Assembly: GCA_947259165.1 (NCBI GenBank)
Contig: CAMYKY010000011.1
Span: 37,903 to 81,570, forward strand
Direction of reading: 5' to 3'
Length of the DNA stretch: 43,668 nt
Source of the DNA: an uncultured Acidobacteriota bacterium
Lineage (GTDB): Bacteria > Acidobacteriota > Vicinamibacteria > Marinacidobacterales > SMYC01
In this document: positions 31,409 through 42,078 of the stretch, piece by piece
How positions within the stretch are numbered: the first letter of the stretch is position 1
Layout of the letters: every line of letters begins with the position of its first letter
Program-made: the position numbers and the translations under genes
Notes under the pieces: model-generated
The model's input: the letters and a program-made list of their open reading frames with translations, nothing else
The model's database searches: none
Told to the model about the DNA's origin: nothing

Positions 31409-34318
31409 TTAGAAGGCATGGCCCAAGCTCACGTGCCACCGTCCGAGGGACTCGGCGCAGGGTATCCGCTGATCGGGACACTGGATCGATCGGAATGTAC
31501 GGCGGTCGAGTTTAACCCCATAGTCCACCCGGAGGGGTCCAAACGGCGTGTCGTAGCGAAATCCGAACCCGACGTTGTAGCGCCAGTCGTTGAAACTGAA
31601 GTCTCTCATCTCCCGGAAGACGGCCCCATTGTCAGAGAAGGCGACGCCGCGCAAGTTGCGCCAGATGGGGAATCGAAGCTCGAGATTGATCAACGAAATC
31701 ACGTTACCGCCGATCGGATCTCCCTTCACAACCAACGGTTCCCCGTCCTCGATGATGGGCTCTCCGGTCCCCGGGTCGATGGCAAACACGTTTTGCAGCG
31801 GGCTCGCCTGGTCGAGCGCAAAACCGCGTAGCGTGGTCGCCCCCCCCGCGAAGAACCGCTCGACGATAGGGACAGAGAACGAGTTCAACGGGTCGAGGGC
31901 GTCGTCGAGGGTGGAGCCGTAGGCGGCGCCGAGGCGCATTCCGGCGGCGACGACCATTCCATGGGGCAGGGACTTATACAGGAATTGCTGCGCCAACCCT
32001 TTCACGTATGGCGCCTCGGTACCCAAAACCGTCCCCGACCACTCGATGTCCACGATGCGAAACTGCCCCGACGTGGGATTCAGCGGATCGTCCCGCTGGT
32101 CGGTCACAGAGGCGGCTGACAACGCACCAATTCGCACCGGCTGAAATCGCCGATCGAGGTCGCCGATGCTCAGATCGCGAAGGTCGAAGACTTCGGTGTT
32201 GTCGAATCGGTACCGGAAGAACAGGTTTTGGTCTTCGCTGAGTCGCTTCGAGATCTGAAGACCGACGCCCACGCGGTTATAGCTGAAGCTGGTCCGTTGC
32301 TCCTCTTCCGCGTAAAAACTCACGAACAGCGGCAGGTTTCGTATGATGCTGTTCGGTTGGCGATAGGTGGTGATGAAGCGCCCCCCGCGGAAACTCACTC
32401 GGGTAAAAACACTAACGGTGCGATTGAGACCGAAAAGATTCCGACGTGTGAGCTCGACTTCGGCGCGAAAAAGCTGCTGTTCCTCGAACCCGAACCCGTA
32501 CGCGAACGTCGTGCGCGGGCCCTCCTCGACGGAGATGAGAATGTCGCTGCGATTCGTGACCGGATCCGCAGGCAAGGCCTCAACGTTCACGCTTCGAAAC
32601 AGCCCGGAGCCCACGAGTTTTTGGCGGGTATCGAGAATCTCGATGGGCGATAGGGGGTCACCGCTCTCGACGGTGACCAACTGGCGAACGGAGGACTCCC
32701 GGGTAACGCTCAGACCGGAAACGATGACGCGATCCACTCTCGTTCGCTGGCCTTCGCCGATGCGAAACTCGACCTCTGCCCTTGCCCCTGCTTCATCGAG
32801 CCTGGTTCGCGCCTGGACGTTGACCTCCCGGAAGCCCTGACCAAAGTAGTAGGCCACGATGTGGTCGCGCGCTTCGACCACGCCGGTGGCATCGAAAGGT
32901 GTGCCTGGGGAGAGCCCCGAGGCCTTCAAGACGGTCGACGAGTCGACGGCGGATGTTCCCTCCACTTGAATCGAACCAATGAAAGCACGCGGCCCCTCGT
33001 TGATCACGGCGACGAGAGTGAGACTCTTAGCAGTCTCCCCCGATATCATTTCCCGCCCCGTGACCGAGGCGCGGTGGAAGCCTTGACGTTCCAGGTAGCT
33101 TTGGACCGCTTCGAGGTCTTGTTGCCAGATTCTTCGTTGAAACGGAGCAGAGCGGAAGCGGCGTCTCGTCTTCATTGCGAACAGCGCGCGCAGGTCGGTC
33201 TCCGCGACCGAATCGAGCCCCTCGATGTCGATCGCGTCGACCTCGTACAAAGGGCCGGGCTCGAGCTGGAACCGCAAGAACAAGTAGCGCCCTTCCGCCA
33301 CGCTCTCCCGCTCCACGGTAACCGACGCATCACGGTGGCCGCGCTCGCGCACGTAGCCCTCGAGATTGGCGCGAGACTCCTCGATGAGATCTTCGGTGAA
33401 CAGTGTCTCACCATAGAGAGGAACCAACTTGCGAACCGTCTTGTCGGAGACATCAATCCCTTCGACTTCGATTCGAATGCGCGGCCCAAGGTCGACGTCG
33501 ATATTGAGGTCTACCTTCGCCGTCTCGGGGCGTGGATCGGGCAACGCCTCGAGACCGACGGTGGCGCCGTAGTATCCGAGCTCGCGCCACGACCTAGAGA
33601 GCTTGTCAATGCGTTCGTCGAGCTCTGTTCGCGAGTACGGACTCCCCTCACTCACGGACATCTCGCGGCGAATGTGGGCGTCGATGTGAGGCGCCACCCC
33701 TCTAATCTGGATGGTGCCCACCCGGGCTTGCCGTCCTGGGTCGACATGGAAAACTACAACCGCAGACGGTGATTGGAACGAAGCTTCGGCCTCGACCGTC
33801 GCCCAAAGATAACCCTCCTCCCGAAGAACGTCCTCAATGCGCTCCGCTGCTGAGCCGAGCGCATCCACATCCAAAGGATCCCCAGGGTCCAACAGTGTCT
33901 CGTCGACGAGCCGCCCTTCGAGTCTTTCGAGCTGGGCGCCGAGGCCTCGCAGTTCAACGGATCGCACTTCTAGACGGGGATACAAGCGAAACAGCACGTC
34001 GACCTCGTCGTCGACTCGCTCGGCTTCGACTTTGACATCGCTAAACGCCCCGAGAGCGAAGAGTTGCCGGATGGAACGTCGCACCGTATCGGGCAGATAG
34101 ATGTCTCCCGGTGCCACGTCGATGAGGTCGCGAGCTGCTTCGGGCATGACGTCGCCCTCGTAGGCGAGGCGAACGTCCCGCACGAGCAAGCCTCGGTAGC
34201 GTTCGGTCGCGCTGCTTTTTTGCCCGGCGGGGGTCTGTCCAGCCTGAATCGTCGTCGCGACGAGAGACAAGCCCATGATGACGAGGAGCGATTGCATCGC
34301 GGCCACTCGGGCGATCAT
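31409..34318 (-). CDS. Omp85-superfamily outer-membrane protein (BamA/TamA type) with about seven POTRA repeats
   Basis: 969 residues. Signal peptide (LLVIMGLSLVATTIQA). POTRA-like repeats of 75-85 residues can be read at about 40-115, 116-195, 196-278, 279-355, 356-442, 443-523 and 524-600, each starting with a pattern such as VRSVELRGL, VGTIQIRGV, VDAIDIEGL, IGSIQVEGT or VDRVIVSGL and ending in an x-EG/PG turn. BamA has five, TamA three. Residues 601-969 are the beta-barrel, with the conserved RGF of the L6 loop in AGGATTLRGF, and the C-terminus ends in HAF (terminal Phe). It inserts or assembles outer-membrane proteins, or works with TamB. Its ATG overlaps the TGA of the TamB gene. The count of seven is by eye. 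Confidence 0.9.
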   Translation of the reverse strand: MIARVAAMQSLLVIMGLSLVATTIQAGQTPAGQKSSATERYRGLLVRDVRLAYEGDVMPEAARDLIDVAPGDIYLPDTVRRSIRQLFALGAFSDVKVEAERVDDEVDVLFRLYPRLEVRSVELRGLGAQLERLEGRLVDETLLDPGDPLDVDALGSAAERIEDVLREEGYLWATVEAEASFQSPSAVVVFHVDPGRQARVGTIQIRGVAPHIDAHIRREMSVSEGSPYSRTELDERIDKLSRSWRELGYYGATVGLEALPDPRPETAKVDLNIDVDLGPRIRIEVEGIDVSDKTVRKLVPLYGETLFTEDLIEESRANLEGYVRERGHRDASVTVERESVAEGRYLFLRFQLEPGPLYEVDAIDIEGLDSVAETDLRALFAMKTRRRFRSAPFQRRIWQQDLEAVQSYLERQGFHRASVTGREMISGETAKSLTLVAVINEGPRAFIGSIQVEGTSAVDSSTVLKASGLSPGTPFDATGVVEARDHIVAYYFGQGFREVNVQARTRLDEAGARAEVEFRIGEGQRTRVDRVIVSGLSVTRESSVRQLVTVESGDPLSPIEILDTRQKLVGSGLFRSVNVEALPADPVTNRSDILISVEEGPRTTFAYGFGFEEQQLFRAEVELTRRNLFGLNRTVSVFTRVSFRGGRFITTYRQPNSIIRNLPLFVSFYAEEEQRTSFSYNRVGVGLQISKRLSEDQNLFFRYRFDNTEVFDLRDLSIGDLDRRFQPVRIGALSAASVTDQRDDPLNPTSGQFRIVDIEWSGTVLGTEAPYVKGLAQQFLYKSLPHGMVVAAGMRLGAAYGSTLDDALDPLNSFSVPIVERFFAGGATTLRGFALDQASPLQNVFAIDPGTGEPIIEDGEPLVVKGDPIGGNVISLINLELRFPIWRNLRGVAFSDNGAVFREMRDFSFNDWRYNVGFGFRYDTPFGPLRVDYGVKLDRRTFRSIQCPDQRIPCAESLGRWHVSLGHAF

Positions 34319-37300
34319 CAGAAACTCTTGCGAAACTTGACGTCGATACCGACATCCCCCTCTTCGTCACGAGAGAGGATCCACGACATGTTGCCCTCCG
34401 GTGTGTACTCGATGAGCACGATAGCTTCTGTCGTGGAGTTCAAGTTGGTCGAATAGTTGATACTCAGATCACGCGTTATCTGTTTGCCGAGACTGACGCG
34501 CGCAGTCGGATTGGCGATCTGGCCAACGAGAAAGGGGTCGATGCTGAATCGGTCCAACCCGAACAAACGTTCGGCACGTCGCCCGAGCTCTTGGGACAGC
34601 CGCTCCGTAAGGAGTGACGCCACACCCATACCTGCAATTTCCTCTTCTTCGGTTCCAATGAGGATATCCCTCTCGTTCGCTCCCGACAGCAATCTCAGGA
34701 TGTCCACGGTACGCAGTGGCGGGTCCGAGCTCAGCTCCGGGAAGAAACGATCCGTGGTACCCGTCAGGCGTAGCTCGACGCGGTAGCTGCGTACCCTCGT
34801 TTCTGCAGTGAGCTCGATGAAGGGTTCGATCTTGTTCGGATCGACGAAGTCGACCTTGCCGGCGGTGATGTCGTAGCGCTGGCCCAGGAAGTACACCTCG
34901 CCGCGCTCGGCCTCGGTCGTACCGAGGAGCACCGGTTCGGCGACGCTGCCACGCAGCTCGAGCTCGGCGCTGCCGTCGATTTCGGCAAGGGTGTTTCGGA
35001 GCCGGAGGCTTTGGGGCGCGACGATCGCGACATCGAACCTCAGATTCTCGAACAGCTCATCCTCAGCCAAATCGTCGAAAAGGCCAGCGCCCTGACTATC
35101 GGTGAGAATTCCCGAGACGAGGTCATACTCTCGGGTCCAAACCGCGTCGGTGAGCGTCACCTGACCGCTGAGAACTTGTTCTTCCCGATTTCCCAAGAGA
35201 GCAAGATCCGCATCGAACGTCGCCACGAGGCCCTCGGGGTAGCGCAACCGCATCCCGGTTCCTTTGGCAGCGAGGTCGAGTGAGCCCGCAGTGAGACCTT
35301 CGAGCGAGACAGCGCCAGAAAACGACACCGGTCCGGAGCCAAAAACACCCTCGAGCTCGGGAATCCGAATCGTGCGGTTGTCGAACACGAGACGACCGCG
35401 AAGACCCCCGACAGCTTGCGGGAACCCTTCGAGTCTCACCGAGCTGCCGTCTACGTCAGCCCTTCCCGAAAGCGACGGCGCGTCCCAACTGCCGCTGACG
35501 CGCGCTGCGAGGTCGAGCGAACCCGTGGCGGCGACATCGGGGTAGAAGGTCTCGATCACGTCCAGGGCGACGTTGCCCTCGATGGCAAGGTTCAGACTCT
35601 TCGACTCGAAGTTCACTTGACCGCCGATACCGAGTCGCGAATCGCCTTCCGCTAGCGACAATGTGGGGATGTGCAGCATTCCGTCTTGAAAGCGAACCTG
35701 CGCGGGCGCTAGAGACTCCAGTCGGACGCGGTCGGTCTCGACAACGACCCGAGCCAACGTCGCGTCGGCGATCAAGGTCCCCTCACCGAGCACTTCCACC
35801 TCGAAGTTCGCGCTCCCAGTGGTGAGAATGTTCGTTACTTCTGAGAAGCTCTTCGAGACACGGGCGAACCACGGCCCGGCATCGAGCTCGTCGAAGCGGA
35901 GCGTTCCCGATAGCGGCAACGCTCCGCGAAGGCTACCGATCGCGTCGAGCGCCAACTCGCTGCCCAACCGAATACCCAGCTCTAAGCGCTCGTTCTCGAC
36001 CCCGGCGGAGATCGTCGCGTCACCGATCCGGGTGCCGCCAAGTGTTAGGTCGCGGCATTGCGCGTCGACCTCGACAACGGGCGCATCGACGTGACCGGCC
36101 AACGCAACACTCGCATCCAGCCGCCCGGTGACGGTAAAACCCGCTGCGGAGCCGTCGTCTAACGGAAAATCCTTTGTCGAAAGTTCTCCTTGAACCGCAC
36201 CGGTCTGGATATCGAGCTCGAGAGCGCCTCGAATACTTGCGTCACCTCGAAACAAAGCGGCGCGCTCGAGCGTGATGTTCGTACCCCGGAACGTCGCGTG
36301 GGTTTCGGCGCGGTCGAACGGCTGTCCGAGGAACACGAGCTGGGCAGCCTCGAACGTGGACTCTCCGTCGAGCTGGCCGGCGCTCCTACGGACATCGATG
36401 TCGCCGCTCGCGTGCCCGTCGCTCGTCACCGGCCCGTCGATGAGTGTCATCAGGTCGGCAATCGGCCACGCCGAGACGCGCAGGTTCAGGTCGAAGTCTC
36501 TAGTCCCAATGGGCCCCTCGAACGACAAGGTACCGGCGCCGGCCACGACGCCGTCTCCGCGATGGGCGAGGAGATCTTCGAAGCGAAGCGCACCCTGCGA
36601 CAACACCGCCCGTGTTTCCATCTCTTCGAATCGAAGCCGGTCGAAAACGATCACCGAGGCGGTGAGCTCACCTTCGAAGCGGGGGTGGGGCAATCGCTCC
36701 GTGAGGCGACCGCGCGCGCGGCCCCGTCCGGCGATACCCCACGCCTCGGGATCGGGCTCATCCACAGAGCGTAGCAACCGCCTGAGCCATTGACTGAGCT
36801 CGTCCGTCCGGGCGAGATCGTCGGAAGTAACGTCCACAAGGAGATCGGCAGACCCTTCGCGCGGGTACAAACCGGACATCGACCCGCTCATCGTGGCGGT
36901 TTCGAACTGCATCGACTCCAGTTCGATGTCACCGTCCGAGACCCGCCCAGACGCTTTGAAGTCGATACCCTCTTCCAAGGGGTCCGCGACCATCGGGCGA
37001 GCTCCGGCGAGCTCGAATGTCCCGCTGAGCCGGCTCGGGCTCACGGCCGAAAACGACAGGCTGGCCTTTCCTGAAAGAGACGATTCCAGCGGACTCTCGG
37101 CCACGCGGATTCCCGAGAAGATGTCGCCCAACGACGCGCCGACGACATCGACCTCGAGCGCAGCCTCGTGCTCCGTCACTGGGAGCGCTTGATGCAGCTC
37201 GAGCCGCGCGCGGCCGGACGCGAGCTCTCCTCGACCAGCGCGCACCTGAAGTAGCTGCCGATCCCAGAAGACCTCACCCGACCAATTACTCACCGGGATG

Positions 37301-38232
37301 CCGCGCACCTGACCTCCGGGCCAAACCACGGTGCCGTCGAGCTGCTTGGTCTCAGGCGTGACCGACAGGGAGCCGCTGAACTCCATCGTTCCCGTCAGCG
37401 TCCCCGCCTCGAGCTCGAGGCCCAGCAAGGAATTGGCTGTACGGGCGACGTCTCCCTCAGCCTCGACGTCGAATCGGCCATGAACACCGCCCGCGAGTCC
37501 CAACTTCCCCCGCACCGACATCGAGCCAAGCTCGGACTGCCCTCGCGCCTCGTGTACGAACAGCTCACCGCCGGAAAGCTCAATCTCGGCCGACACCGAG
37601 CCTTCGACCCGGGCGCGGTCCTTGATGACGAGAGCCCCGTCCTCGAAGGAAACGCTCCCCTTGTAAGCGTCGCCGCGCTCGCGCGTGAGCTCGATCCCGA
37701 GGTTCGAAGCTTCGAGCTGCCACGGAATTTTTTCGTTAGAAAGGACGAGCTCCGCATTCTCCAGCGCCACCCGATCCGCGGAGAATGCCATGCCGGCGCC
37801 GGCCAGCGCAGGAGTTGCAGTAACGTCGCGCGGAAATCGAAAGCCGCCCTCAGCACCTTCAACGAGGTGCACGGACAAACCCTGCACGACGAGCTCGGTC
37901 CAATGAAGTCGCAGCTGTGCCACTTCTGAAAAGCGTAACCGCCCCCACACCCGCTCGACGGTCAACATCGGCTCCGCTCCGTCGGCTCCAGCGACAGAAA
38001 TATCGTTCAGCTCGAACGCATAGCCCGTTAGATTTAGGTCAATAGACCCAATTGTTGCTGGCGTTCCCGCGAGCCTCGACAACTCGGTTTCGAGCTTCAA
38101 CCGGAGCGTTTCCGAGTAGTCGAAGAAAACGAGGTACACGGAAACAGCCAGGAGAACCACCGCGACAAACGAAGCAAACGCAGCAATCCACCATCCCAGG
38201 AACCGGATAAGGCGCCGCTGCCATCTGTTCAT
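34318..38232 (-). CDS. TamB/AsmA-like inter-membrane protein (DUF490)
   Basis: 1304 residues. One N-terminal helix (WWIAAFASFVAVVLLAVSVYLVFF, about 14-37) anchors it in the inner membrane, followed by AsmA-like PATIGSIDLNLTGYAFELNDI. The middle is about 1000 residues of short repeating beta-strands (for example LSGSFELAGARPM, LSGRADVDGSSVRLEGFP), expected to form the lipid-carrying groove. The TamB C-terminal domain is clear: RGEVYFLGQRYDITAGKVDF, FIELTAETRVRSY, NERDILIGTEEEE, ending GIDVKFRKSF. TamB-like proteins move phospholipids to the outer membrane or help TamA. First gene of the operon with Omp85 and SurA-like genes. Confidence 0.93.
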   Translation of the reverse strand: MNRWQRRLIRFLGWWIAAFASFVAVVLLAVSVYLVFFDYSETLRLKLETELSRLAGTPATIGSIDLNLTGYAFELNDISVAGADGAEPMLTVERVWGRLRFSEVAQLRLHWTELVVQGLSVHLVEGAEGGFRFPRDVTATPALAGAGMAFSADRVALENAELVLSNEKIPWQLEASNLGIELTRERGDAYKGSVSFEDGALVIKDRARVEGSVSAEIELSGGELFVHEARGQSELGSMSVRGKLGLAGGVHGRFDVEAEGDVARTANSLLGLELEAGTLTGTMEFSGSLSVTPETKQLDGTVVWPGGQVRGIPVSNWSGEVFWDRQLLQVRAGRGELASGRARLELHQALPVTEHEAALEVDVVGASLGDIFSGIRVAESPLESSLSGKASLSFSAVSPSRLSGTFELAGARPMVADPLEEGIDFKASGRVSDGDIELESMQFETATMSGSMSGLYPREGSADLLVDVTSDDLARTDELSQWLRRLLRSVDEPDPEAWGIAGRGRARGRLTERLPHPRFEGELTASVIVFDRLRFEEMETRAVLSQGALRFEDLLAHRGDGVVAGAGTLSFEGPIGTRDFDLNLRVSAWPIADLMTLIDGPVTSDGHASGDIDVRRSAGQLDGESTFEAAQLVFLGQPFDRAETHATFRGTNITLERAALFRGDASIRGALELDIQTGAVQGELSTKDFPLDDGSAAGFTVTGRLDASVALAGHVDAPVVEVDAQCRDLTLGGTRIGDATISAGVENERLELGIRLGSELALDAIGSLRGALPLSGTLRFDELDAGPWFARVSKSFSEVTNILTTGSANFEVEVLGEGTLIADATLARVVVETDRVRLESLAPAQVRFQDGMLHIPTLSLAEGDSRLGIGGQVNFESKSLNLAIEGNVALDVIETFYPDVAATGSLDLAARVSGSWDAPSLSGRADVDGSSVRLEGFPQAVGGLRGRLVFDNRTIRIPELEGVFGSGPVSFSGAVSLEGLTAGSLDLAAKGTGMRLRYPEGLVATFDADLALLGNREEQVLSGQVTLTDAVWTREYDLVSGILTDSQGAGLFDDLAEDELFENLRFDVAIVAPQSLRLRNTLAEIDGSAELELRGSVAEPVLLGTTEAERGEVYFLGQRYDITAGKVDFVDPNKIEPFIELTAETRVRSYRVELRLTGTTDRFFPELSSDPPLRTVDILRLLSGANERDILIGTEEEEIAGMGVASLLTERLSQELGRRAERLFGLDRFSIDPFLVGQIANPTARVSLGKQITRDLSINYSTNLNSTTEAIVLIEYTPEGNMSWILSRDEEGDVGIDVKFRKSF

Positions 38233-38250
38233 TCTATTAGAGCGATAAAC

Positions 38251-38778
38251 CTAATTAGGCCGGATCACAAACATGCGATCTCGGGTCTCCACGGCCTGCC
38301 CCTCGACGACAAACAACTCACCGACGATGCCGTCCTGAGGGCTCTTGATCTCGTTTTGCATCTTCATGGCTTCGAACAGGAGCACCCCCTGCCCTGCCGA
38401 GACCTCGTCGCCGGCAGCAACGAGAAGTTTCACGACTTTACCCGGCATCGGAGCTTTGACCTCCGCCCGCGCGGATGGGTGTTTCACCGCACCGGGAGCA
38501 CCGACGCCTCGACGCCCCTGCCAGAAAGAAAAGCGCTCCCCACCAACGAGTACGTGAATGGCACCGTCGTCACAAGCAACCTGAGTCTCGTACGAGCCTT
38601 CGTTCGTCAAAACCGACCAGGCTCCTTGATCTCGGCGCTCGACATCGGCCTCGAGCGCGGGCGACTCCGCGGTGACTCGAAACGTGCCGTCCAAGCGCTC
38701 GACACGCACGTCGAAGGCCTCCTCTTCCGGACCGCCGGGCCGACCCGGCAACGCATGGAGTGTCCGCCTGCCTCCCAT
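38251..38778 (-). CDS. Biotin carboxyl carrier subunit of an acyl-CoA carboxylase
   Basis: 175 residues from the ATG at 38778, one base after the biotin-carboxylase stop; an upstream in-frame ATG (38940) lies inside that gene and is rejected. The C-terminal 75 residues are a biotinyl domain: VKAPMPGKVVKLLVAAGDEV and FEAMKMQNEIKSPQDG, where the Lys of AMKM is biotinylated, then GIVGELFVVEGQAV. The first 95 residues (FDVRVERLDGTFRV and so on) are beta-rich and probably dock to the partner subunits. It shuttles carboxy-biotin between the other two subunits. The reading of the operon order is CT, biotin carboxylase, carrier. Confidence 0.92.
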   Translation of the reverse strand: MGGRRTLHALPGRPGGPEEEAFDVRVERLDGTFRVTAESPALEADVERRDQGAWSVLTNEGSYETQVACDDGAIHVLVGGERFSFWQGRRGVGAPGAVKHPSARAEVKAPMPGKVVKLLVAAGDEVSAGQGVLLFEAMKMQNEIKSPQDGIVGELFVVEGQAVETRDRMFVIRPN

Positions 38779-38779
38779 G

Positions 38780-40288
38780 TCAGAATCGTTCCCCCATTTG
38801 CTCGCTTCGACCCAACCGCTTCCATGCCGACTCGCTCGAACGTGAAACCCGCACCGTGCTCGCCGAGGCGCCCTGCTGGAACACGGCCGCCGCCGCCACG
38901 GCCGCGGGGAGCAACTCGCCGCGGCGCGGGGAAGGTGCACTCGCCATCTCGCTCATCCAGTGGCGATCCACAAACGAGACGTCCATATCGCCCGACGCGA
39001 AGCGCTCGTCGGCGAGCATGCGCTCGAAAAAAGGCAGGGTCGTCGCAATACCGTCAATCTGATACTCCCGGACCGCCCGCCGCGCTCTCTGAAGAACGTG
39101 GCGCCGGTCATCCCCCGCAATCACCAGTTTAGCAATGAGCGGGTCGTAGTGGGGAGTGACCACGCAGCCCGCGAAAACCCCGCTGTCATGGCGAATTCCG
39201 GGTCCCTCTGCAGCACGGAGAAAGTCGATGCGGCCCGCCGAAGGGATGAAGTTCTCGAAGGGGTCCTCCGCTGTGATCCGCAGCTCCATCGCCCAGCCTC
39301 GGGACACGACGTCCGCCTGGACGATGGGAAGCTTCGACCCCGCTGCGATCACAAACTGGAGCCCAACGAGGTCGACTCCCGTCACGAGCTCAGTGACGGG
39401 GTGCTCGACTTGGAGCCGGGCGTTCATCTCGAGAAAATAGAAGTTGCGCTCCGCGTCGACCAGGAACTCCACCGTACCCGCATTCTCGTAGCCGGCACTC
39501 GTCGCGAGAGCCACCGCGGCCGCGCCCATTCGCCGCCGCAACGCCTCATCGACGAACGGAGACGGGGACTCCTCGATGAGTTTTTGGTGTCGCCTCTGGA
39601 TCGAGCACTCCCGCTCGAGCAGGTGAATGGTGTTGCCGTGCCGATCGGCAACGATTTGGAACTCGATGTGACGCGGTCGATCGATGAACTTCTCCAGAAA
39701 CACCGAGGGGTTTCCGAAGCTCGAGTCAGCCTCCGAGCTCGCCTGCTCGATCGCGTCGGCGAGCTCCCCCGATGACGTCACGAGCCGCATCCCTTTACCT
39801 CCGCCGCCCGCCGTGGCCTTGACCAGCAGCGGGAAGCCGATCTCGTCCCCGGCTGCGATAGCGGCGTCCAGACGCTCGATGGGTGCGGTGCCCGGAACGA
39901 CCGGCACACCCGCTCGCTCGGCCATGGCGCGTGCCTGCGCTTTGTCGCCCATGAGCTGCATCGCCTCGGGCGAAGGGCCAATGAAAACGAGCCCCGCTTC
40001 CGCGCACTCGCGCGCGAACTCGGCGTTTTCGGCAAGAAAACCGTAGCCGGGATGCACCGCCTCGGCCCCCGTGTCCTTTGCTACTTCCAGGATCACCTCC
40101 GAGCGAAGATAACTCTCCGAGGACGGTGCGGGCCCGATGCACCGAGCCTCGTCCGCAAGGCGCACATGCAGACTCCCGCGATCGGCCTCCGAGTAAACCG
40201 CAACCGATCGAATCCCGTAGTCACGACACGCCCGGGCGATGCGAACCGCAATCTCACCCCGATTAGCTATGAGTATTTTCTTGAACAT
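38780..40288 (-). CDS. Biotin carboxylase subunit of an acyl-CoA carboxylase (AccC/PccA-type)
   Basis: 502 residues from the ATG at 40288: GGAGAGG lies 6 nt upstream, and MFKKILIANRGEIAVRIARACRDYG is the standard start. ATP-grasp features: KATAGGGGKGMRLV, the lid region, IHLLERECSIQRRHQKLIEESPS, and YFLEMNARLQVEHPVTE with the catalytic Glu/Asn/Arg. It carboxylates biotin with ATP and bicarbonate. About 55 residues at the end (PSPRRGELLPAAVAAAAVFQ) exceed a minimal AccC and may reach toward the carrier. With the beta subunit upstream it probably makes a propionyl-CoA or related acyl-CoA carboxylase; substrate choice cannot be read. Confidence 0.95.
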   Translation of the reverse strand: MFKKILIANRGEIAVRIARACRDYGIRSVAVYSEADRGSLHVRLADEARCIGPAPSSESYLRSEVILEVAKDTGAEAVHPGYGFLAENAEFARECAEAGLVFIGPSPEAMQLMGDKAQARAMAERAGVPVVPGTAPIERLDAAIAAGDEIGFPLLVKATAGGGGKGMRLVTSSGELADAIEQASSEADSSFGNPSVFLEKFIDRPRHIEFQIVADRHGNTIHLLERECSIQRRHQKLIEESPSPFVDEALRRRMGAAAVALATSAGYENAGTVEFLVDAERNFYFLEMNARLQVEHPVTELVTGVDLVGLQFVIAAGSKLPIVQADVVSRGWAMELRITAEDPFENFIPSAGRIDFLRAAEGPGIRHDSGVFAGCVVTPHYDPLIAKLVIAGDDRRHVLQRARRAVREYQIDGIATTLPFFERMLADERFASGDMDVSFVDRHWMSEMASAPSPRRGELLPAAVAAAAVFQQGASASTVRVSRSSESAWKRLGRSEQMGERF

Positions 40289-40308
40289 GAACGGCCTCTC
40301 CATGCTGG

Positions 40309-40414
40309 TGTAGAAAAGGAGATTAGGGAGATTCGGGGGGATTATGGGGAGGAGAGGGAATTTGAAATTGTGTCTCCCTAATCTCCAAAAATCCTCCTAA
40401 TCCCCCTTTTTACA
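40309..40414. repeat. 106-bp inverted-repeat element between the carboxylase genes, copy 2
   Basis: The left arm starts TGTAGAAAAGGAGATTAGGG (40309-40328) and the right arm, read on the minus strand, starts TGTAAAAAGGGGGATTAGG (from 40414), so the two ends are imperfect inverted repeats of about 40 nt with a short centre near 40351-40370. It lies wholly between the carboxyltransferase stop (40419) and the biotin carboxylase start (40288) and would fold into a long RNA hairpin within the operon. It shares AAGGGGGATTAGG with the element at 26144. No T-tract of terminator type after the hairpin in the minus direction. Confidence 0.7.
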
Positions 40415-40418
40415 CTCT

Positions 40419-41969
<1,551 letters not shown>

Positions 41970-42078
41970 TTTCTATTCTGTGCCTGTCAGGCTGTCGAAA
42001 AACACGGCGGCAGCCTGCGCGAGCCTAGCGAGCCCGGAGCAAACGAAGAGACAGCGAGCGCCCAGCACTATCATGAGC

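Noticed and set aside
32861-33772. 303-codon plus-strand ORF inside the Omp85 gene
   Set aside because: Antisense shadow of a gene with clear POTRA repeats; no recognisable domain, high Arg/Asp content.
38779-38940. 54-codon N-terminal extension of the biotin carrier
   Set aside because: It lies in another frame inside the biotin carboxylase gene; the ATG at 38778 follows that gene's stop by one base.
41970-42078. Gap containing a string like GTTTTTCGACAGCCTG on the minus strand
   Set aside because: It looked like a dispersed repeat I seem to recall from other genomes, but there is only one copy here and no structure, so no repeat was called.
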